Source of the DNA: Robiginitomaculum sp.
GTDB taxonomy: Bacteria > Pseudomonadota > Alphaproteobacteria > Caulobacterales > Maricaulaceae
Assembly: GCA_021776525.1 (NCBI GenBank)
Contig: JAJFFT010000006.1
Span: 620,001-684,000 of the forward strand
Reading direction: 5' to 3'
Length of the DNA: 64,000 nt
Numbering within the stretch: the first letter of the stretch is position 1; every line of letters starts with the position of its first letter. The notes beneath the pieces were generated by a model. The model worked only from the letters and a program-made list of their open reading frames with translations, had not been told where the DNA came from and did no database searches. Shown piece after piece: positions 17,566 to 26,740 of this stretch. A program made the position numbers and the translations under genes.

Positions 17566-18309
17566 ATGTCTGATTTTTTATCGGCCCGTGCAACAGGCCC
17601 GAAAGGGCAAAGCCGGGCATTTCTGTTTTGCGATCACGCAACCAATGCTCTGCCGGGCCGGTATGGGTCTTTGGGCCTGAGCATCGATCAGGTTGATGAC
17701 CATATTGCCTATGATCCGGGAGCCGGGGCGGTGACTTTGGCCCTGGGCGAACGTCTTAATGCGCGCTCTGTGCATTGCGGTTATTCCCGTCTTCTCATTG
17801 ACCCTAACCGTGGTCTGGACCGTGATGACCTTGTTCTTGAAGAAAGCGATAGTGTCGCCATTCCCGGTAATCAGAAACTGGACTGGGAAGAGCGCGAATA
17901 CCGGATCAAGACGTTTTATCGCCCTTATCACGACTTTCTGGATCACGAGCTGGATACCCATGAGGCACAGGTCGAAGACCCGCTGATTATTTCAATACAC
18001 AGTTTTTGTCGGGCCTTGCGATGTCGGGACAGCCACCGGCCCTGGCAAGTTGGTGTTTTGTGGAAAGACGACGAAAACAGTGCGCGTCAGGTTATTGATG
18101 AATTGCGTCAAAATGGTTTGAGTGTGGGCGATAATGAACCTTATTCTGCCAAATTATATAACTACACAGTGGATCGCCATGTTGGTGCCCGGGGGCTGCG
18201 GCATTTGACACTGGAGATCCGTCAGGATTTGATTGCCGATGAAAACCATGTCCGGCAATGGGCCGATGTGCTTGCAGAGCCTTTGCAGGCCCTTTTAGGA
18301 ACACGCTAG
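17566..18309 (+). CDS. N-formylglutamate amidohydrolase family
   Basis: A 247-residue protein of the N-formylglutamate amidohydrolase family (PF05013, related to HutG). Recognisable features are FCDHATNALPGRYGSLGLS near residues 21-39, where the family has its N-terminal metal His; the D-H-I-AYDPGA strand; HCGYSRLLIDPNRG; and IISIHSFCRALR. It lies 26 nt ahead of a GCS2/YbdK-type ligase, a pairing seen in other bacteria and suggesting a joint pathway that is separate from histidine utilisation. No hut gene is near, so HutG function is not implied. The natural amide substrate is unknown. Confidence 0.9.
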   Translation: MSDFLSARATGPKGQSRAFLFCDHATNALPGRYGSLGLSIDQVDDHIAYDPGAGAVTLALGERLNARSVHCGYSRLLIDPNRGLDRDDLVLEESDSVAIPGNQKLDWEEREYRIKTFYRPYHDFLDHELDTHEAQVEDPLIISIHSFCRALRCRDSHRPWQVGVLWKDDENSARQVIDELRQNGLSVGDNEPYSAKLYNYTVDRHVGARGLRHLTLEIRQDLIADENHVRQWADVLAEPLQALLGTR

Positions 18310-18335
18310 TGAACGCATAACAGGGGGGGGTACAC

Positions 18336-19484
18336 ATGATACCAATATTGACCTTAGGCATTGAGGAAGAATATCTCATCGTCGACCCGGAAACCGGCAA
18401 TCTTGCTACGGACCCGCCGAAAGGTTTGTTTGAAGACTGTAGAGCCGAGCTTGGCGGCGGGGTCACCCCTGAGTTTTTAAAATGCCAGATCGAGATTGCC
18501 ACGCCAGTTTGTGAAACGATTTCCGAGGCCCGGCGTCACCTGGTGGCCATGCGTTCCTGTATCAAGCGAACCGCCCGTAAATACGACCTGGAACTGATGG
18601 CGGCCTCTACGCATCCTTTTGCCAATTGGTACGGCCAACGTCATACCGATGGCCCGCGCTATGAAAAACTGGATGCGGATATGCAGGGCGCCATTCGGCG
18701 TATGTTGATTTGCGGCATGCATGTTCATGCTGGGATTGAAGACCCGGACATGCGCATCGATCTGATGAACCAGATGCGTTATTTCCTGCCCCATTTGCTG
18801 GCGCTTTCCACCTCCTCGCCCTTCTGGCAGGGTCATAAAATGGGCATGATGTCTTACCGCACAACGGTGTGGGATGGCATGCCCCGCAATGGCATTCCAG
18901 ACCGGTTTGAAAGCTGGGGCGAATATGAGCGTTTATGCAAGCGGCTGATCATGGCCGGGGTTATCGAAGACAGCTCAAAAATCTGGTGGGATTTGCGTCC
19001 CTCGGCACGGTTTCCGACACTGGAAATGCGGATCACCGATGTTTGCCCCCGTTTGGAAGATGCACTGTGCGTTGCGTCTATTTATGTTTGCCTGTTGCGC
19101 ATGTTGTCCCGCTTAAAACGCGCCAATATGAAATGGCGGGTTTATCCGCGCCTGCTGGTTCAGGAAAACCGCTGGCTAGCTTCGCGCTTTGGTGTGAATG
19201 GCCGGTTGGTGGATTTGGGCAAGGGCGAGCAAACTCCGTTTGCAGCACTGCTTGAGGAAATATTGGAAATCATCGAAGAAGATGCCGTGGCGCTCGACTG
19301 TCTGGAAGAGGTGCGCCATGCCCGAAAAATCATCGAGCGGGGATCTTCTGCCAGCCAGCAATTGGCGGTTTTTGAAAGCGAATTGCAAGGTGGTGCAAGC
19401 AAGCAAGAGGCCTTGAAAAGCGTCGTTGATCACCTGATTTTTGAAACGGCTGCGGACCTCCCCGATGCGGGCCATACGGCCTGA
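18336..19484 (+). CDS. Carboxylate-amine ligase, GCS2 (YbdK) type
   Basis: A 382-residue ATP-dependent ligase of the glutamate-cysteine ligase 2 family. The N-terminus LTLGIEEEYLIVDPETGNL carries the Glu cluster for magnesium. Other landmarks are EIATPVCETISEARRHL, GMHVHAGIEDPDMRIDLMNQ, and WWDLRPSARFPTLEMRITDVC, which contributes catalytic and metal residues. YbdK-type enzymes form a carboxylate-amine bond, and some have weak gamma-glutamylcysteine activity. The partner here is probably the product of the upstream amidohydrolase gene or its precursor. The length is in the family range. The gene ends 95 nt before the ABC ATPase gene. Confidence 0.9.
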   Translation: MIPILTLGIEEEYLIVDPETGNLATDPPKGLFEDCRAELGGGVTPEFLKCQIEIATPVCETISEARRHLVAMRSCIKRTARKYDLELMAASTHPFANWYGQRHTDGPRYEKLDADMQGAIRRMLICGMHVHAGIEDPDMRIDLMNQMRYFLPHLLALSTSSPFWQGHKMGMMSYRTTVWDGMPRNGIPDRFESWGEYERLCKRLIMAGVIEDSSKIWWDLRPSARFPTLEMRITDVCPRLEDALCVASIYVCLLRMLSRLKRANMKWRVYPRLLVQENRWLASRFGVNGRLVDLGKGEQTPFAALLEEILEIIEEDAVALDCLEEVRHARKIIERGSSASQQLAVFESELQGGASKQEALKSVVDHLIFETAADLPDAGHTA

Positions 19485-19579
19485 TTGATGCATGATATGA
19501 GGCAGGTGCGCAGAGTGATTGGCCTAGGCATTTCTGTGGGTTAGTGTATTTGCGTTCTGCGTTATTTATAGGAAAAATT

Positions 19580-21430
19580 ATGTCAAAGACCCCTCCTGTT
19601 CTTGATGTTCGCGACCTGCATGTTCGCTTTGAAACTTCTGATGGTGAGGTGCATGCCGTCAAAGGGGTTAACCTGACCATCAAGCCTGGTGAATGCGTTG
19701 GGGTGGTCGGCGAATCCGGGTCCGGTAAAAGCCAGACCTTTCTGGCGGCCATGGGATTGTTGTCCCAGAACGGCAAGGCCGACGGCGAGATTAAGTTTTG
19801 TGGCCAGGACATATTGAACGCCTCGCATAAAACGCTCAACAACGTGCGCGGCGCCCGTATGAGCATGATCTTTCAAGACCCGCTGACCTCACTTACGCCG
19901 CATATGCGGGTTGGTGCGCAAATGGCTGAGGTGTTGGCCATTCATGAAAGCTTACGCGGCGAGGTGGCGCACAAACGCTGTCTGGACTGGCTGGACCGGG
20001 TCCGCATTCCAGAGGCGGCACGCCGACTGACCCAGTATCCGCACGAGCTTTCGGGCGGTATGCGCCAACGCGTGATGATTGCTATGGCCATGTTGTGCGA
20101 GCCTGAATTGTTAATCGCTGACGAGCCGACGACGGCGCTGGATGTCACTGTGCAGGCTCAGGTGCTGGACCTGATGAACGACCTCAAAGCCGATATCGGT
20201 GCAGCGATTGCGCTGATTACCCACGATATGGGTGTGGTGGCACGTATGTGTGACAAAATCTATGTCATGGAAAAGGGCGTATACGTTGAAAATGGCTCGG
20301 CAGACGACATTTTTTATACACCCAAAAGCGATTATACCAAGCTGTTGCTGGAGGCCATGCCGCGTCTGGACCGTCCAGATCGTCCAGGCCGGGTGGCATT
20401 GCCGCCTTATAAGGCCAAAGATGGTGAGCAACCATTATTGAACGTTGATGATGTCAAAGTTTACTTTCCGGTTCGCATGGGCGGCGGGATTTTTCCAAAA
20501 ACCCGGCCCTTGCGTGCCGTGGACGGGGTCAGCTTTTCCTTGAATGCCGGCGAAACCCTGGGCGTGGTGGGCGAATCCGGTTGCGGTAAATCCACTTTGG
20601 CGCGCGCGGTTCTTAAACTGGTTCCGGTCAAAGATGGCGTGGTCAGCTGGATGGGCAGCAATCTTCTGGAGGCCGACAAAGAGGCCCTGCGTAAGGAACG
20701 TAAGGACCTGCAAATCGTTTTTCAGGACCCGCTAGCTTCCCTTGATCCACGGATGAGCATTGGCCAGTCCATCGCCGAGCCCCTGAAAACATTTCGCCCC
20801 GATATGGAGCACAAAGAGCGGCAGCAAAAAGTGCGCGAGGCCATGGTCCGCGTCGACCTGGACACGGCGATGATCAATCGTTACCCGCACGAACTGTCCG
20901 GTGGCCAGAACCAGCGTGTGGGCATCGCCCGGGCGATGATTTTAGAGCCAAAATTGGTTATTTGCGATGAGGCTGTTTCGGCACTCGATGTGTCCGTTCA
21001 GGCACAAATCATTGATTTGCTTATTGAATTGCAAAAATCATCAGGATTGTCGATGATCTTTATCAGCCATGATCTGGCCGTGGTGCGTGAAATATCGCAC
21101 CGGGTCATGGTGCTTTATCTTGGCCGTGTGGTGGAGATGGCCGGACGAACGGACATTTATGAAGACGCCCGCCACCCCTATACCAAGGCCTTGATCAGTG
21201 CCGTTCCAATCCCTGACCCCAAGGCTGAGCGCAAACGCAAGCGCGTGGTCCTGGACGGTGATTTGCCTTCACCACTGGATAGTCGCGCCCCTCTGCATTT
21301 CTTAGGTTCCAAAGTCATAAATGACGCTGATGCCGTGCAATACAAGCCGCAATTGATCGAGGTAACGCCGGATCATTTTGTTGCCGAACACGACCCATGC
21401 GAAACCTCAAAAGGATTGTCGGTATCATGA
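19580..21430 (+). CDS. Double ABC-transporter ATPase of the peptide/opine (GsiA/YejF) type
   Basis: Two ATPase modules in one 616-residue chain. Module 1 has Walker [10 protein letters not shown] and signature LSGGMRQR with [16 protein letters not shown]. Module 2 has [19 protein letters not shown] and [15 protein letters not shown]. Each is followed by the oligopeptide-type C-terminal extension ([17 protein letters not shown] in module 2). The start at 19580 has AGGAAAAATT before it. Such proteins energise uptake of peptides, glutathione or microcins together with two permeases and a binding protein. None of these partners is in the window, so it is an orphan energiser here. It shares an ATGA overlap with the next gene. 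Confidence 0.93.
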   Translation: MSKTPPVLDVRDLHVRFETSDGEVHAVKGVNLTIKPGECVGVVGESGSGKSQTFLAAMGLLSQNGKADGEIKFCGQDILNASHKTLNNVRGARMSMIFQDPLTSLTPHMRVGAQMAEVLAIHESLRGEVAHKRCLDWLDRVRIPEAARRLTQYPHELSGGMRQRVMIAMAMLCEPELLIADEPTTALDVTVQAQVLDLMNDLKADIGAAIALITHDMGVVARMCDKIYVMEKGVYVENGSADDIFYTPKSDYTKLLLEAMPRLDRPDRPGRVALPPYKAKDGEQPLLNVDDVKVYFPVRMGGGIFPKTRPLRAVDGVSFSLNAGETLGVVGESGCGKSTLARAVLKLVPVKDGVVSWMGSNLLEADKEALRKERKDLQIVFQDPLASLDPRMSIGQSIAEPLKTFRPDMEHKERQQKVREAMVRVDLDTAMINRYPHELSGGQNQRVGIARAMILEPKLVICDEAVSALDVSVQAQIIDLLIELQKSSGLSMIFISHDLAVVREISHRVMVLYLGRVVEMAGRTDIYEDARHPYTKALISAVPIPDPKAERKRKRVVLDGDLPSPLDSRAPLHFLGSKVINDADAVQYKPQLIEVTPDHFVAEHDPCETSKGLSVS

Positions 21431-21930
21431 GCGAGCGAACGCCAGAATCGCCGGGTCCAGAATCGCCGGGTCCAAAATCGCCGGGTATCGTCTTTCCGCC
21501 GCCGCTGTTGTTTGCCCTCATAGGCTTTGGCGGCTGGCTTGCGGCACGGTATTATCCCGCTTTACGTTTTGAGGTGCCACTATGGTTACAAGCCATTGGG
21601 ACATTGATGGCTTTTGTCGGCATCGGGCTGGAATTTTGGACTTTGGGGCTTTTTAAGCGCGCCAAAACCTCGGCCCTACCATGGCAGGGCGATCAGGCGC
21701 TGGTCGCAACAGGTGCCTATAAAGTGTCGCGCAACCCCATGTATGCCGGCATGTTGTTGTTGGTCACGGGCCTGTGCCTTGGTCTGGGCTTGACCCTTTC
21801 GCTTGTCCTTATTCCTTTTGGTGCGCTGGTCATCGACCGGGTAGTGATCAGGGCCGAAGAGCGTTATCTGACCACCCGTTTTGGTGATGCGTATCTGGAC
21901 TATTGCAAGACCGTGCGCCGCTGGCTCTAG
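21427..21930 (+). CDS. Isoprenylcysteine-methyltransferase-like membrane methyltransferase
   Basis: A 167-residue membrane protein of the ICMT/phospholipid methyltransferase superfamily. Several helices precede YKVSRNPMYAGMLLLVTG, the conserved SRNPMYxG segment, and the C-terminus ends with RAEERYLTTRFGDAYLDYC, matching the E-E-x-L-x5-G-x2-Y SAM-binding motif. Bacterial members methylate membrane lipids or unknown acceptors. The start at 21427 gives an ATGA overlap with the ABC gene. A start at 21397 would overlap by 34 nt. Residues 5-20 are three copies of PESPG-like repeats, encoded by three near-identical 15-bp units at 21442-21486. Confidence 0.85.
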   Translation: MSERTPESPGPESPGPKSPGIVFPPPLLFALIGFGGWLAARYYPALRFEVPLWLQAIGTLMAFVGIGLEFWTLGLFKRAKTSALPWQGDQALVATGAYKVSRNPMYAGMLLLVTGLCLGLGLTLSLVLIPFGALVIDRVVIRAEERYLTTRFGDAYLDYCKTVRRWL

Positions 21931-22302
21931 ACGTAAGCCTTGACCCAAATTGCACCAGTATAGTTACACCTGTCCGGGCGGGGATAAATTATTTTCTGGG
22001 TATTAAGCGAGGGGCAATAAGGGGTAATTTGCCATATTTAAGGGTCTGTTCAGGGGCATTTTACCTGATTTTCGGTTCATTTAAGGGACCAATAAAGGGT
22101 TAATGAGGGGTAAATGCGTTTTCTTTGCCCCTCGTATAGTCCTTGCACAACTTATCCTCGGCATGATCCCGGCGAAAGCAAGCGCCGGTATGGTGGTTTT
22201 GTTGATTTACCAAACTTATCCCACACCCGTCAAAAGCGTATATACTTTTCGTCTTAGATATTGTGAATATCTGCCGCTTATACTGTATGTTATGAAGGCA
22301 TT
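21931..22302 (+). other. 372-bp gene-free region with phased G-tracts and a 10-bp inverted repeat
   Basis: I see no credible gene here. A pair of inverted 10-mers, CGAGGGGCAA at 22008-22017 and TTGCCCCTCG at 22125-22134, encloses an AT-rich segment with seven GGG or GGGG tracts starting at 22011, 22021, 22042, 22053, 22085, 22097 and 22107. The spacings (10, 21, 11, 32, 12, 10) are near multiples of one DNA helical turn. The part nearest the GIY-YIG gene is AT-rich and could hold its promoter. The function is unknown. Confidence 0.5.
22161..22195. repeat. Degenerate palindromic intergenic repeat, left of GIY-YIG gene
   Basis: The segment contains CCGGCG (22169-22174) and CGCCGG (22183-22188) around an 8-nt loop, with flanking CATGAT and TATGGT reminiscent of the GTCAT-type ends of the repeats at 22627 and 23582. 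It looks like an eroded copy of the same repeat class. Confidence 0.5.
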
Positions 22303-22596
22303 ATGCAAAAACGGCCCTGCGTTTATATCTTGTCGAGCAAACCAAACGGTACGCTTTATATCGGCGTGACCAGCAATTTGCCCAAACGCATATGGGAACA
22401 CCGCCAAAGCGTGGCAGATGGCTTTACCAAAAAGCACGGTGTCAAAACGCTGGTCTATTATGAAGTGCACGAGACAATGCTTGCCGCCATTGCCTGCGAA
22501 AAACAGATTAAAAGCTGGAAACGGGACTGGAAAATAAACTGCATCATCAAAGCCAATCCAAATTGGCTTGATCTGTATGACGAGATTTGTGGGTAG
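22303..22596 (+). CDS. GIY-YIG domain endonuclease-like protein
   Basis: A 97-residue stand-alone GIY-YIG nuclease domain of the UPF0213/YhbQ-like group. The defining strands are CVYILSSKPNGTLYIGVTSN (VYIL and LYIGVTSN replacing GIY and YIG), followed by the catalytic Arg in LPKRIWEHR and the Tyr/Glu region YYEVHETMLAAIACEKQIKSW, whose Glu is the metal ligand. Small genes of this type are frequent, often in several copies, in alphaproteobacterial genomes. Their biological role is unclear. The gene is flanked by palindromic repeats on both sides (22161 and 22627), suggesting a shared history with those repeats. Confidence 0.9.
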   Translation: MQKRPCVYILSSKPNGTLYIGVTSNLPKRIWEHRQSVADGFTKKHGVKTLVYYEVHETMLAAIACEKQIKSWKRDWKINCIIKANPNWLDLYDEICG

Positions 22597-22626
22597 TCTT
22601 ATAAGATCACATATATTTACACACTG

Positions 22627-22698
22627 CCGTCACCCCGGCGAAGGCCGGGGCCTATTTTGATTCATCACAATGGATTGCGGCCTTCGCCGCAATGACGG
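22627..22698. repeat. 72-bp composite palindromic repeat (two hairpins, BIME-like)
   Basis: The unit begins CCGTCA and ends TGACGG, inverted. Inside are two perfect hairpins: CCCCGGC-GAAG-GCCGGGG (22633-22650) and ATTGCGGC-CTTC-GCCGCAAT (22674-22693). The two tetraloops are complementary, so the whole can fold as two hairpins or one long stem. This form (a CCGGGG-type arm and an ATTGCGG-type arm ending in TGACGG) is a common intergenic repeat class in alphaproteobacteria. It lies just after the GIY-YIG gene and 4 nt past the end of the DUF4238 gene. Confidence 0.85.
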
Positions 22699-22701
22699 GT
22701 T

Positions 22702-23562
22702 CTATTCAAAAGAAATTTTTTGTCTGTCAACATTTCTTGCGAGCGAAACAAGAAGCTTTTTGGACGTAGAAATGACCGTTTTTGACATTATGTACCAGTG
22801 CTCATTTAAACGTCTCACATCACGTTTATCTAAAGGTAAAACCATGGCTTGTGCATTTGGTCCCACGGGCGTAATGGCGTACTTTGGATGAATAGGAATC
22901 CAAGTTCCTTTTTGATTATTATCTTCAACCTTTCCAACTTTAAAACTAAGAGAAGGTAAAATGAAACTATTGCCCGCGGGGGCAACACCAATAATTACGC
23001 CTAAATTTTGCAAATTCTGTAGAACACTATCTGTCTGGTAAGCTCGTGCCATTTGTACGGCATTGTTTTTCATAGCCTCGTCAATTCTTAAATTATTAGT
23101 ATAGTTTTTTGCTTTTTTTGGACTGCGCCCTTTATCTATCAAAACTGCGGTGAGTTTGTTCTTAAAGTTTGCAATATCTAAGTTGTCAAAATAAGGCTTC
23201 CAAATATCAGGATGCCGTTTGTAGGCATTATATAAATAAAATTGCCATAATTGCCTGCGTGCCCCTTGATTTAACTTTGGAGCATTACCACTCTCCAAGA
23301 TCGAGATAATTTCTCGTGTCAGTTCGCATGCCGCATGGTCAAGTTTAGAATAAAATTCACTCTCCAAAAGAGTGTCACGTTTTCCATTTTTTGCTTTTAA
23401 GGCATATAGATCTCTCAATACATTTAGCGTTTTTGGATTCCGTTCGACAGCCTCTATAAGGAGGTTATTTTTGCGCAATACCGCATTTACTAACCCATTA
23501 TCTTGGCCCCAAAGGCGCATTTGCCATTGTGGAATATAATGGTGTTTTCTCGGATCAGACAT
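22702..23562 (-). CDS. DUF4238 domain protein, AT-rich
   Basis: A 286-residue soluble protein that opens with RKHHYIPQWQMRLW, the hallmark HHYIPQ motif of DUF4238. The rest is helical and Lys/Asn-rich. The function of the family is unknown; its members are scattered and often found near mobile or defence genes. Base composition is clearly lower in GC than the flanking genes, with many A/T-ending codons, which suggests recent arrival. It is bounded by palindromic repeats at 22627-22698 (past its stop) and 23582-23611 (20 nt before its start), and has no operon partner. Confidence 0.85.
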   Translation of the reverse strand: MSDPRKHHYIPQWQMRLWGQDNGLVNAVLRKNNLLIEAVERNPKTLNVLRDLYALKAKNGKRDTLLESEFYSKLDHAACELTREIISILESGNAPKLNQGARRQLWQFYLYNAYKRHPDIWKPYFDNLDIANFKNKLTAVLIDKGRSPKKAKNYTNNLRIDEAMKNNAVQMARAYQTDSVLQNLQNLGVIIGVAPAGNSFILPSLSFKVGKVEDNNQKGTWIPIHPKYAITPVGPNAQAMVLPLDKRDVRRLNEHWYIMSKTVISTSKKLLVSLARNVDRQKISFE

Positions 23563-23581
23563 GCATTACGTATATACCAAA

Positions 23582-23611
23582 GCGTCATACCGGCGCAGAC
23601 CGGTATGACGC
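23582..23611. repeat. 30-bp perfect palindromic repeat
   Basis: GCGTCATACCGG (23582-23593) and CCGGTATGACGC (23600-23611) are perfect inverted 12-mers around a 6-nt loop. It belongs to the same GTCAT-CCGG-TGAC class as the repeat at 22627. It sits between the start of the DUF4238 gene and the end of acs and could also act as a transcription barrier. Confidence 0.85.
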
Positions 23612-23653
23612 GGAGGCAAGAATCGGGATGGTGCTGGGACGAGTATCACACCC

Positions 23654-25591
23654 CTACCTATTCATCCGGTTTTCAATCAAATCATCAACCACGGCGGGTT
23701 CGGCGAGGGTGGAAATGTCGCCAAGATTGCCATAGTCATTTTCGGCGATTTTGCGCAAAATGCGCCGCATGATCTTGCCGGAGCGGGTTTTGGGCAGGCC
23801 CGGTGCAAATTGCAACAGATCCGGCGTAGCGATGGGTCCGATCTCGGTGCGCACATGTTTGCGCAATTCGGCCCGCAACTCGTCCGATGGTCCAAACCCG
23901 CTCATCAGCGAGACATAAACATAAATGCCCTGGCCCTTAATGTCGTGGGGATAGCCGACCACGGCGGCTTCGGAAACGGCGGGGTGAGACACCAGCGCGC
24001 TTTCCACCTCGGCGGTCCCCATACGGTGGCCGGAAACATTGAGGACATCATCCACCCGCCCGGTAATCCAGTAATAGCCGTCTTCGTCACGCCGACAGCC
24101 ATCGCCGGTAAAATAAAGCCCTGGATAGGTGATAAAATAGGTATCAACAAAGCGCTGGTGATCCCCATAAACGCTGCGCATCTGCCCCGGCCATGAGCCT
24201 TCGATACAGAGATTTCCCGATGCCGCGCCACTAATTTCCTTGCCATCTGCATCGACCAGCAAGGGCTTGATACCAAAGAAAGGCCGGGTGGCGGAACCCG
24301 GTTTAAGCGCCGTAGCCCCCGGCAGCGGCGTGATCATAATGCCGCCAGTTTCGGTTTGCCACCATGTATCGACGATGGGGCAGCGCCCTTCGCCCACCAC
24401 GTCGTAATACCAGTCCCAGGCTTCGGGGTTAATCGGCTCGCCGACCGTACCCAAAAGCCGCAAGGATGAGCGATCGGTTTTTGTAACAAAGTCATCGCCG
24501 GCACCCATCAAAGCGCGAATGGCGGTTGGCGCGGTGTAGATAATATTGACCTGATGCTTGTCGCAAACCTGCCAGAAACGGGACGCATCAGGATAGTTGG
24601 GTACGCCCTCGAACATCAGCGTGGTGGCCCCATTGGCCAGTGGTCCATAGACAATATAGCTGTGCCCGGTAACCCAACCGACATCGGCGGTGCACCAGTA
24701 AATATCGCCGTCATGATAATCAAACACATATTGGTGGGTCATTGCGGCATAAACCAGATAACCGCCGCACGTATGCAACACGCCCTTGGGCTTGCCGGTT
24801 GAGCCAGAGGTATAGAGAATAAACAGCGGGTCTTCGGCGTTCATAGGTTCCGCAGGGCAATCCTTTGAGACCGCGCGTGCAGCGTCTTCATAGACCACAT
24901 CGCGGCCCGCTTGCATGGCCACATTGGCACCGGTGCGCGTGATGGTAATCACCGTGGTCACATCGGGGCATTGTTCCAGCGCCTTGTCCACATTGGTTTT
25001 TAAGGGAATGGTTTTGCCGCCGCGCACCCCTTCGTCAGCAGTGATGATACAGGTGGAGGTGCAATCGAGTATGCGTCCGGCCAAAGCTTCTGGCGAAAAG
25101 CCGCCAAACACTACCGAATGCACCGCGCCAATACGGGCGCAGGCCAACATGGCATAGGCGGCCTCGGCCACCATTGGCATGTAGAGCGTCACCCGGTCGC
25201 CTTTTTTAACGCCGCGGCTTTTAAGTACATTGGCAAAACGGCAGACATGTTCGTGCAATTCACGATAGCTGATGTGTTTGGACACACCCGGATCATCGCC
25301 TTCCCAGATGATCGCGGTTTGATCGCCGCGTTTCTCCAGATGCCTGTCGATGCAGTTATAAGAGACATTCAGCGCGCCATCGGCATACCAGCGCACATGC
25401 AGATTATCCGTATCAAAACTGCAATCAGAAACCTGGCTATAGGGCGTGAACCAGTCCAGCCGCTTGCCTTGCTCGCCCCAAAAGGCGTCAGGGTCTTTGA
25501 TCGAGGCGGCATACATGCGCTCGTATTCGCGATTATCAGCAAAGGCGCGTTTTGCCCACGCGTCTGTTACGGGATAGGTTTTGGTGTCCAT
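23654..25591 (-). CDS. acs: Acetyl-CoA synthetase
   Basis: The enzyme makes acetyl-CoA from acetate, ATP and CoA. The 645-residue length is normal. The N-terminal region ([19 protein letters not shown]) is typical of Acs. ANL-superfamily motifs are present: [20 protein letters not shown] (ATP loop), [19 protein letters not shown] (acetate and adenylate site), and [20 protein letters not shown]. Near the C-terminus, [18 protein letters not shown] contains the lysine that is acetylated to switch off Acs in other bacteria. A GAGGG ribosome binding site precedes the ATG. It is divergent from the kelch lipoprotein gene. No acetyltransferase/deacetylase partner is adjacent. Confidence 0.97.
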   Translation of the reverse strand: MDTKTYPVTDAWAKRAFADNREYERMYAASIKDPDAFWGEQGKRLDWFTPYSQVSDCSFDTDNLHVRWYADGALNVSYNCIDRHLEKRGDQTAIIWEGDDPGVSKHISYRELHEHVCRFANVLKSRGVKKGDRVTLYMPMVAEAAYAMLACARIGAVHSVVFGGFSPEALAGRILDCTSTCIITADEGVRGGKTIPLKTNVDKALEQCPDVTTVITITRTGANVAMQAGRDVVYEDAARAVSKDCPAEPMNAEDPLFILYTSGSTGKPKGVLHTCGGYLVYAAMTHQYVFDYHDGDIYWCTADVGWVTGHSYIVYGPLANGATTLMFEGVPNYPDASRFWQVCDKHQVNIIYTAPTAIRALMGAGDDFVTKTDRSSLRLLGTVGEPINPEAWDWYYDVVGEGRCPIVDTWWQTETGGIMITPLPGATALKPGSATRPFFGIKPLLVDADGKEISGAASGNLCIEGSWPGQMRSVYGDHQRFVDTYFITYPGLYFTGDGCRRDEDGYYWITGRVDDVLNVSGHRMGTAEVESALVSHPAVSEAAVVGYPHDIKGQGIYVYVSLMSGFGPSDELRAELRKHVRTEIGPIATPDLLQFAPGLPKTRSGKIMRRILRKIAENDYGNLGDISTLAEPAVVDDLIENRMNR

Positions 25592-25672
25592 GATCGCCCT
25601 CGTTTATTTTGCTTGGCCCCACTGTCCTTCCTGTGTGAGACTGGAACAAGAAAAGAAAACAGTGAGACATTT

Positions 25673-26740
25673 ATGCGTTTTTCTATCAGCCTTTTGGCTG
25701 CTTTGACCAGCTTTGTTGTCGGGTGCGCCTCGCCCGCACAAGTCCCGGTACCGGATGGTGTGATTGCCACTTTGCCAGAACCCATCAGCAATAACGCAAT
25801 CGCGTTGGTTGGCGATACGCTTTACGCATTTAGCGGCCTGCACGCGGGTAAAAGCTGGGCCGATGTGACCGCAGATGCCTATGCTTGTGATCTTGCGGGT
25901 GGCACGTGCCGTACCATCGCGCCGCTGCCCGACGGGCTGGGGCGGCTGGCTGCAAATGCCGCGACCTTGGGCGGGAAAGTATATATTTTTGGCGGCTACA
26001 GCGTTGCCGAAGATGGGGCAGAAAAATCAACGCCTGAGGTTTGGGTATTCGACCCAAAAGCCGAGACCTATGCCCGCGCGCCGGATATGCCTGTGCCTGT
26101 GGATGACGCGGTGGTTCTCAAGTTTGCAGATCGTTATTTACTGCTCATTTCAGGTTGGCATGACACTGATAATGTCGCCGATGTGCAGGTGTTGGATACA
26201 CATGAAAACCGCTGGTTTGCCGCCACGGCTTTTCCGGGTGCACCAGTATTTGGTCATGCGGGCGCAATCAGCGGCGATCGTTTGCTGATCTGCGGCGGGG
26301 TGAAAGTGGTGCCGCCAATAGCCCCGCAAAAACGGCGCAGTTTTGTGCTTTCCTCCTCTTGCTGGGCAGGAAAGATTAGCGAGAATGCGCAAGAAATTAC
26401 CTGGAGCAAAGCGGGCGCTGCCGCCCCCGGCGCGGCCTATCGACGGGCTGCGATCACTCTGCCTGGCGGGGACTTCCTGTTTTATGGCGGGGCATTAAAC
26501 CCTTATAATTATGACGGTGTTGGCTATGACGGCGTGCCAAGCGCGCCGCTGGCCCGCATGGATATTGCCCGTTTGGGCGATGCGGGTCAGGTGCACTGGC
26601 AACAGGATCACGCTCCGGCGGGTATGGATTATCGCGGTGGTGTATACTGGCGCGGTGCGCTGATCACAATTGGCGGTATGGATGATAACCAGATCGTGAT
26701 GGATGCGGTGCGCGCTATCCCTTTGCCGCCGCATCAATGA
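25673..26740 (+). CDS. Kelch-repeat lipoprotein
   Basis: A 355-residue secreted protein starting at the ATG at 25673 (MRFSISLLAALTSFVVGC); the lipobox VVGC predicts lipid attachment. The mature part is a beta-propeller with kelch repeats, seen in blocks such as GGKVYIFGGYSV, VWVFDPKAETYARAPDMPVP, RLLICGGVKVV and FLFYGGALNPY. It resembles the NanM/mutarotase-like periplasmic kelch proteins, but no sialic acid gene is near, so that function is not supported. The longer upstream frame back to 25118 lies inside acs and is not coding. It overlaps the convergent decarboxylase gene by 26 nt. Confidence 0.85.
   Translation: MRFSISLLAALTSFVVGCASPAQVPVPDGVIATLPEPISNNAIALVGDTLYAFSGLHAGKSWADVTADAYACDLAGGTCRTIAPLPDGLGRLAANAATLGGKVYIFGGYSVAEDGAEKSTPEVWVFDPKAETYARAPDMPVPVDDAVVLKFADRYLLLISGWHDTDNVADVQVLDTHENRWFAATAFPGAPVFGHAGAISGDRLLICGGVKVVPPIAPQKRRSFVLSSSCWAGKISENAQEITWSKAGAAAPGAAYRRAAITLPGGDFLFYGGALNPYNYDGVGYDGVPSAPLARMDIARLGDAGQVHWQQDHAPAGMDYRGGVYWRGALITIGGMDDNQIVMDAVRAIPLPPHQ

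Noticed and set aside
25118-25672. Long in-frame extension upstream of the kelch lipoprotein
   Set aside because: It runs antisense inside acs, has no ribosome binding site, and the lipobox signal peptide begins at 25673.
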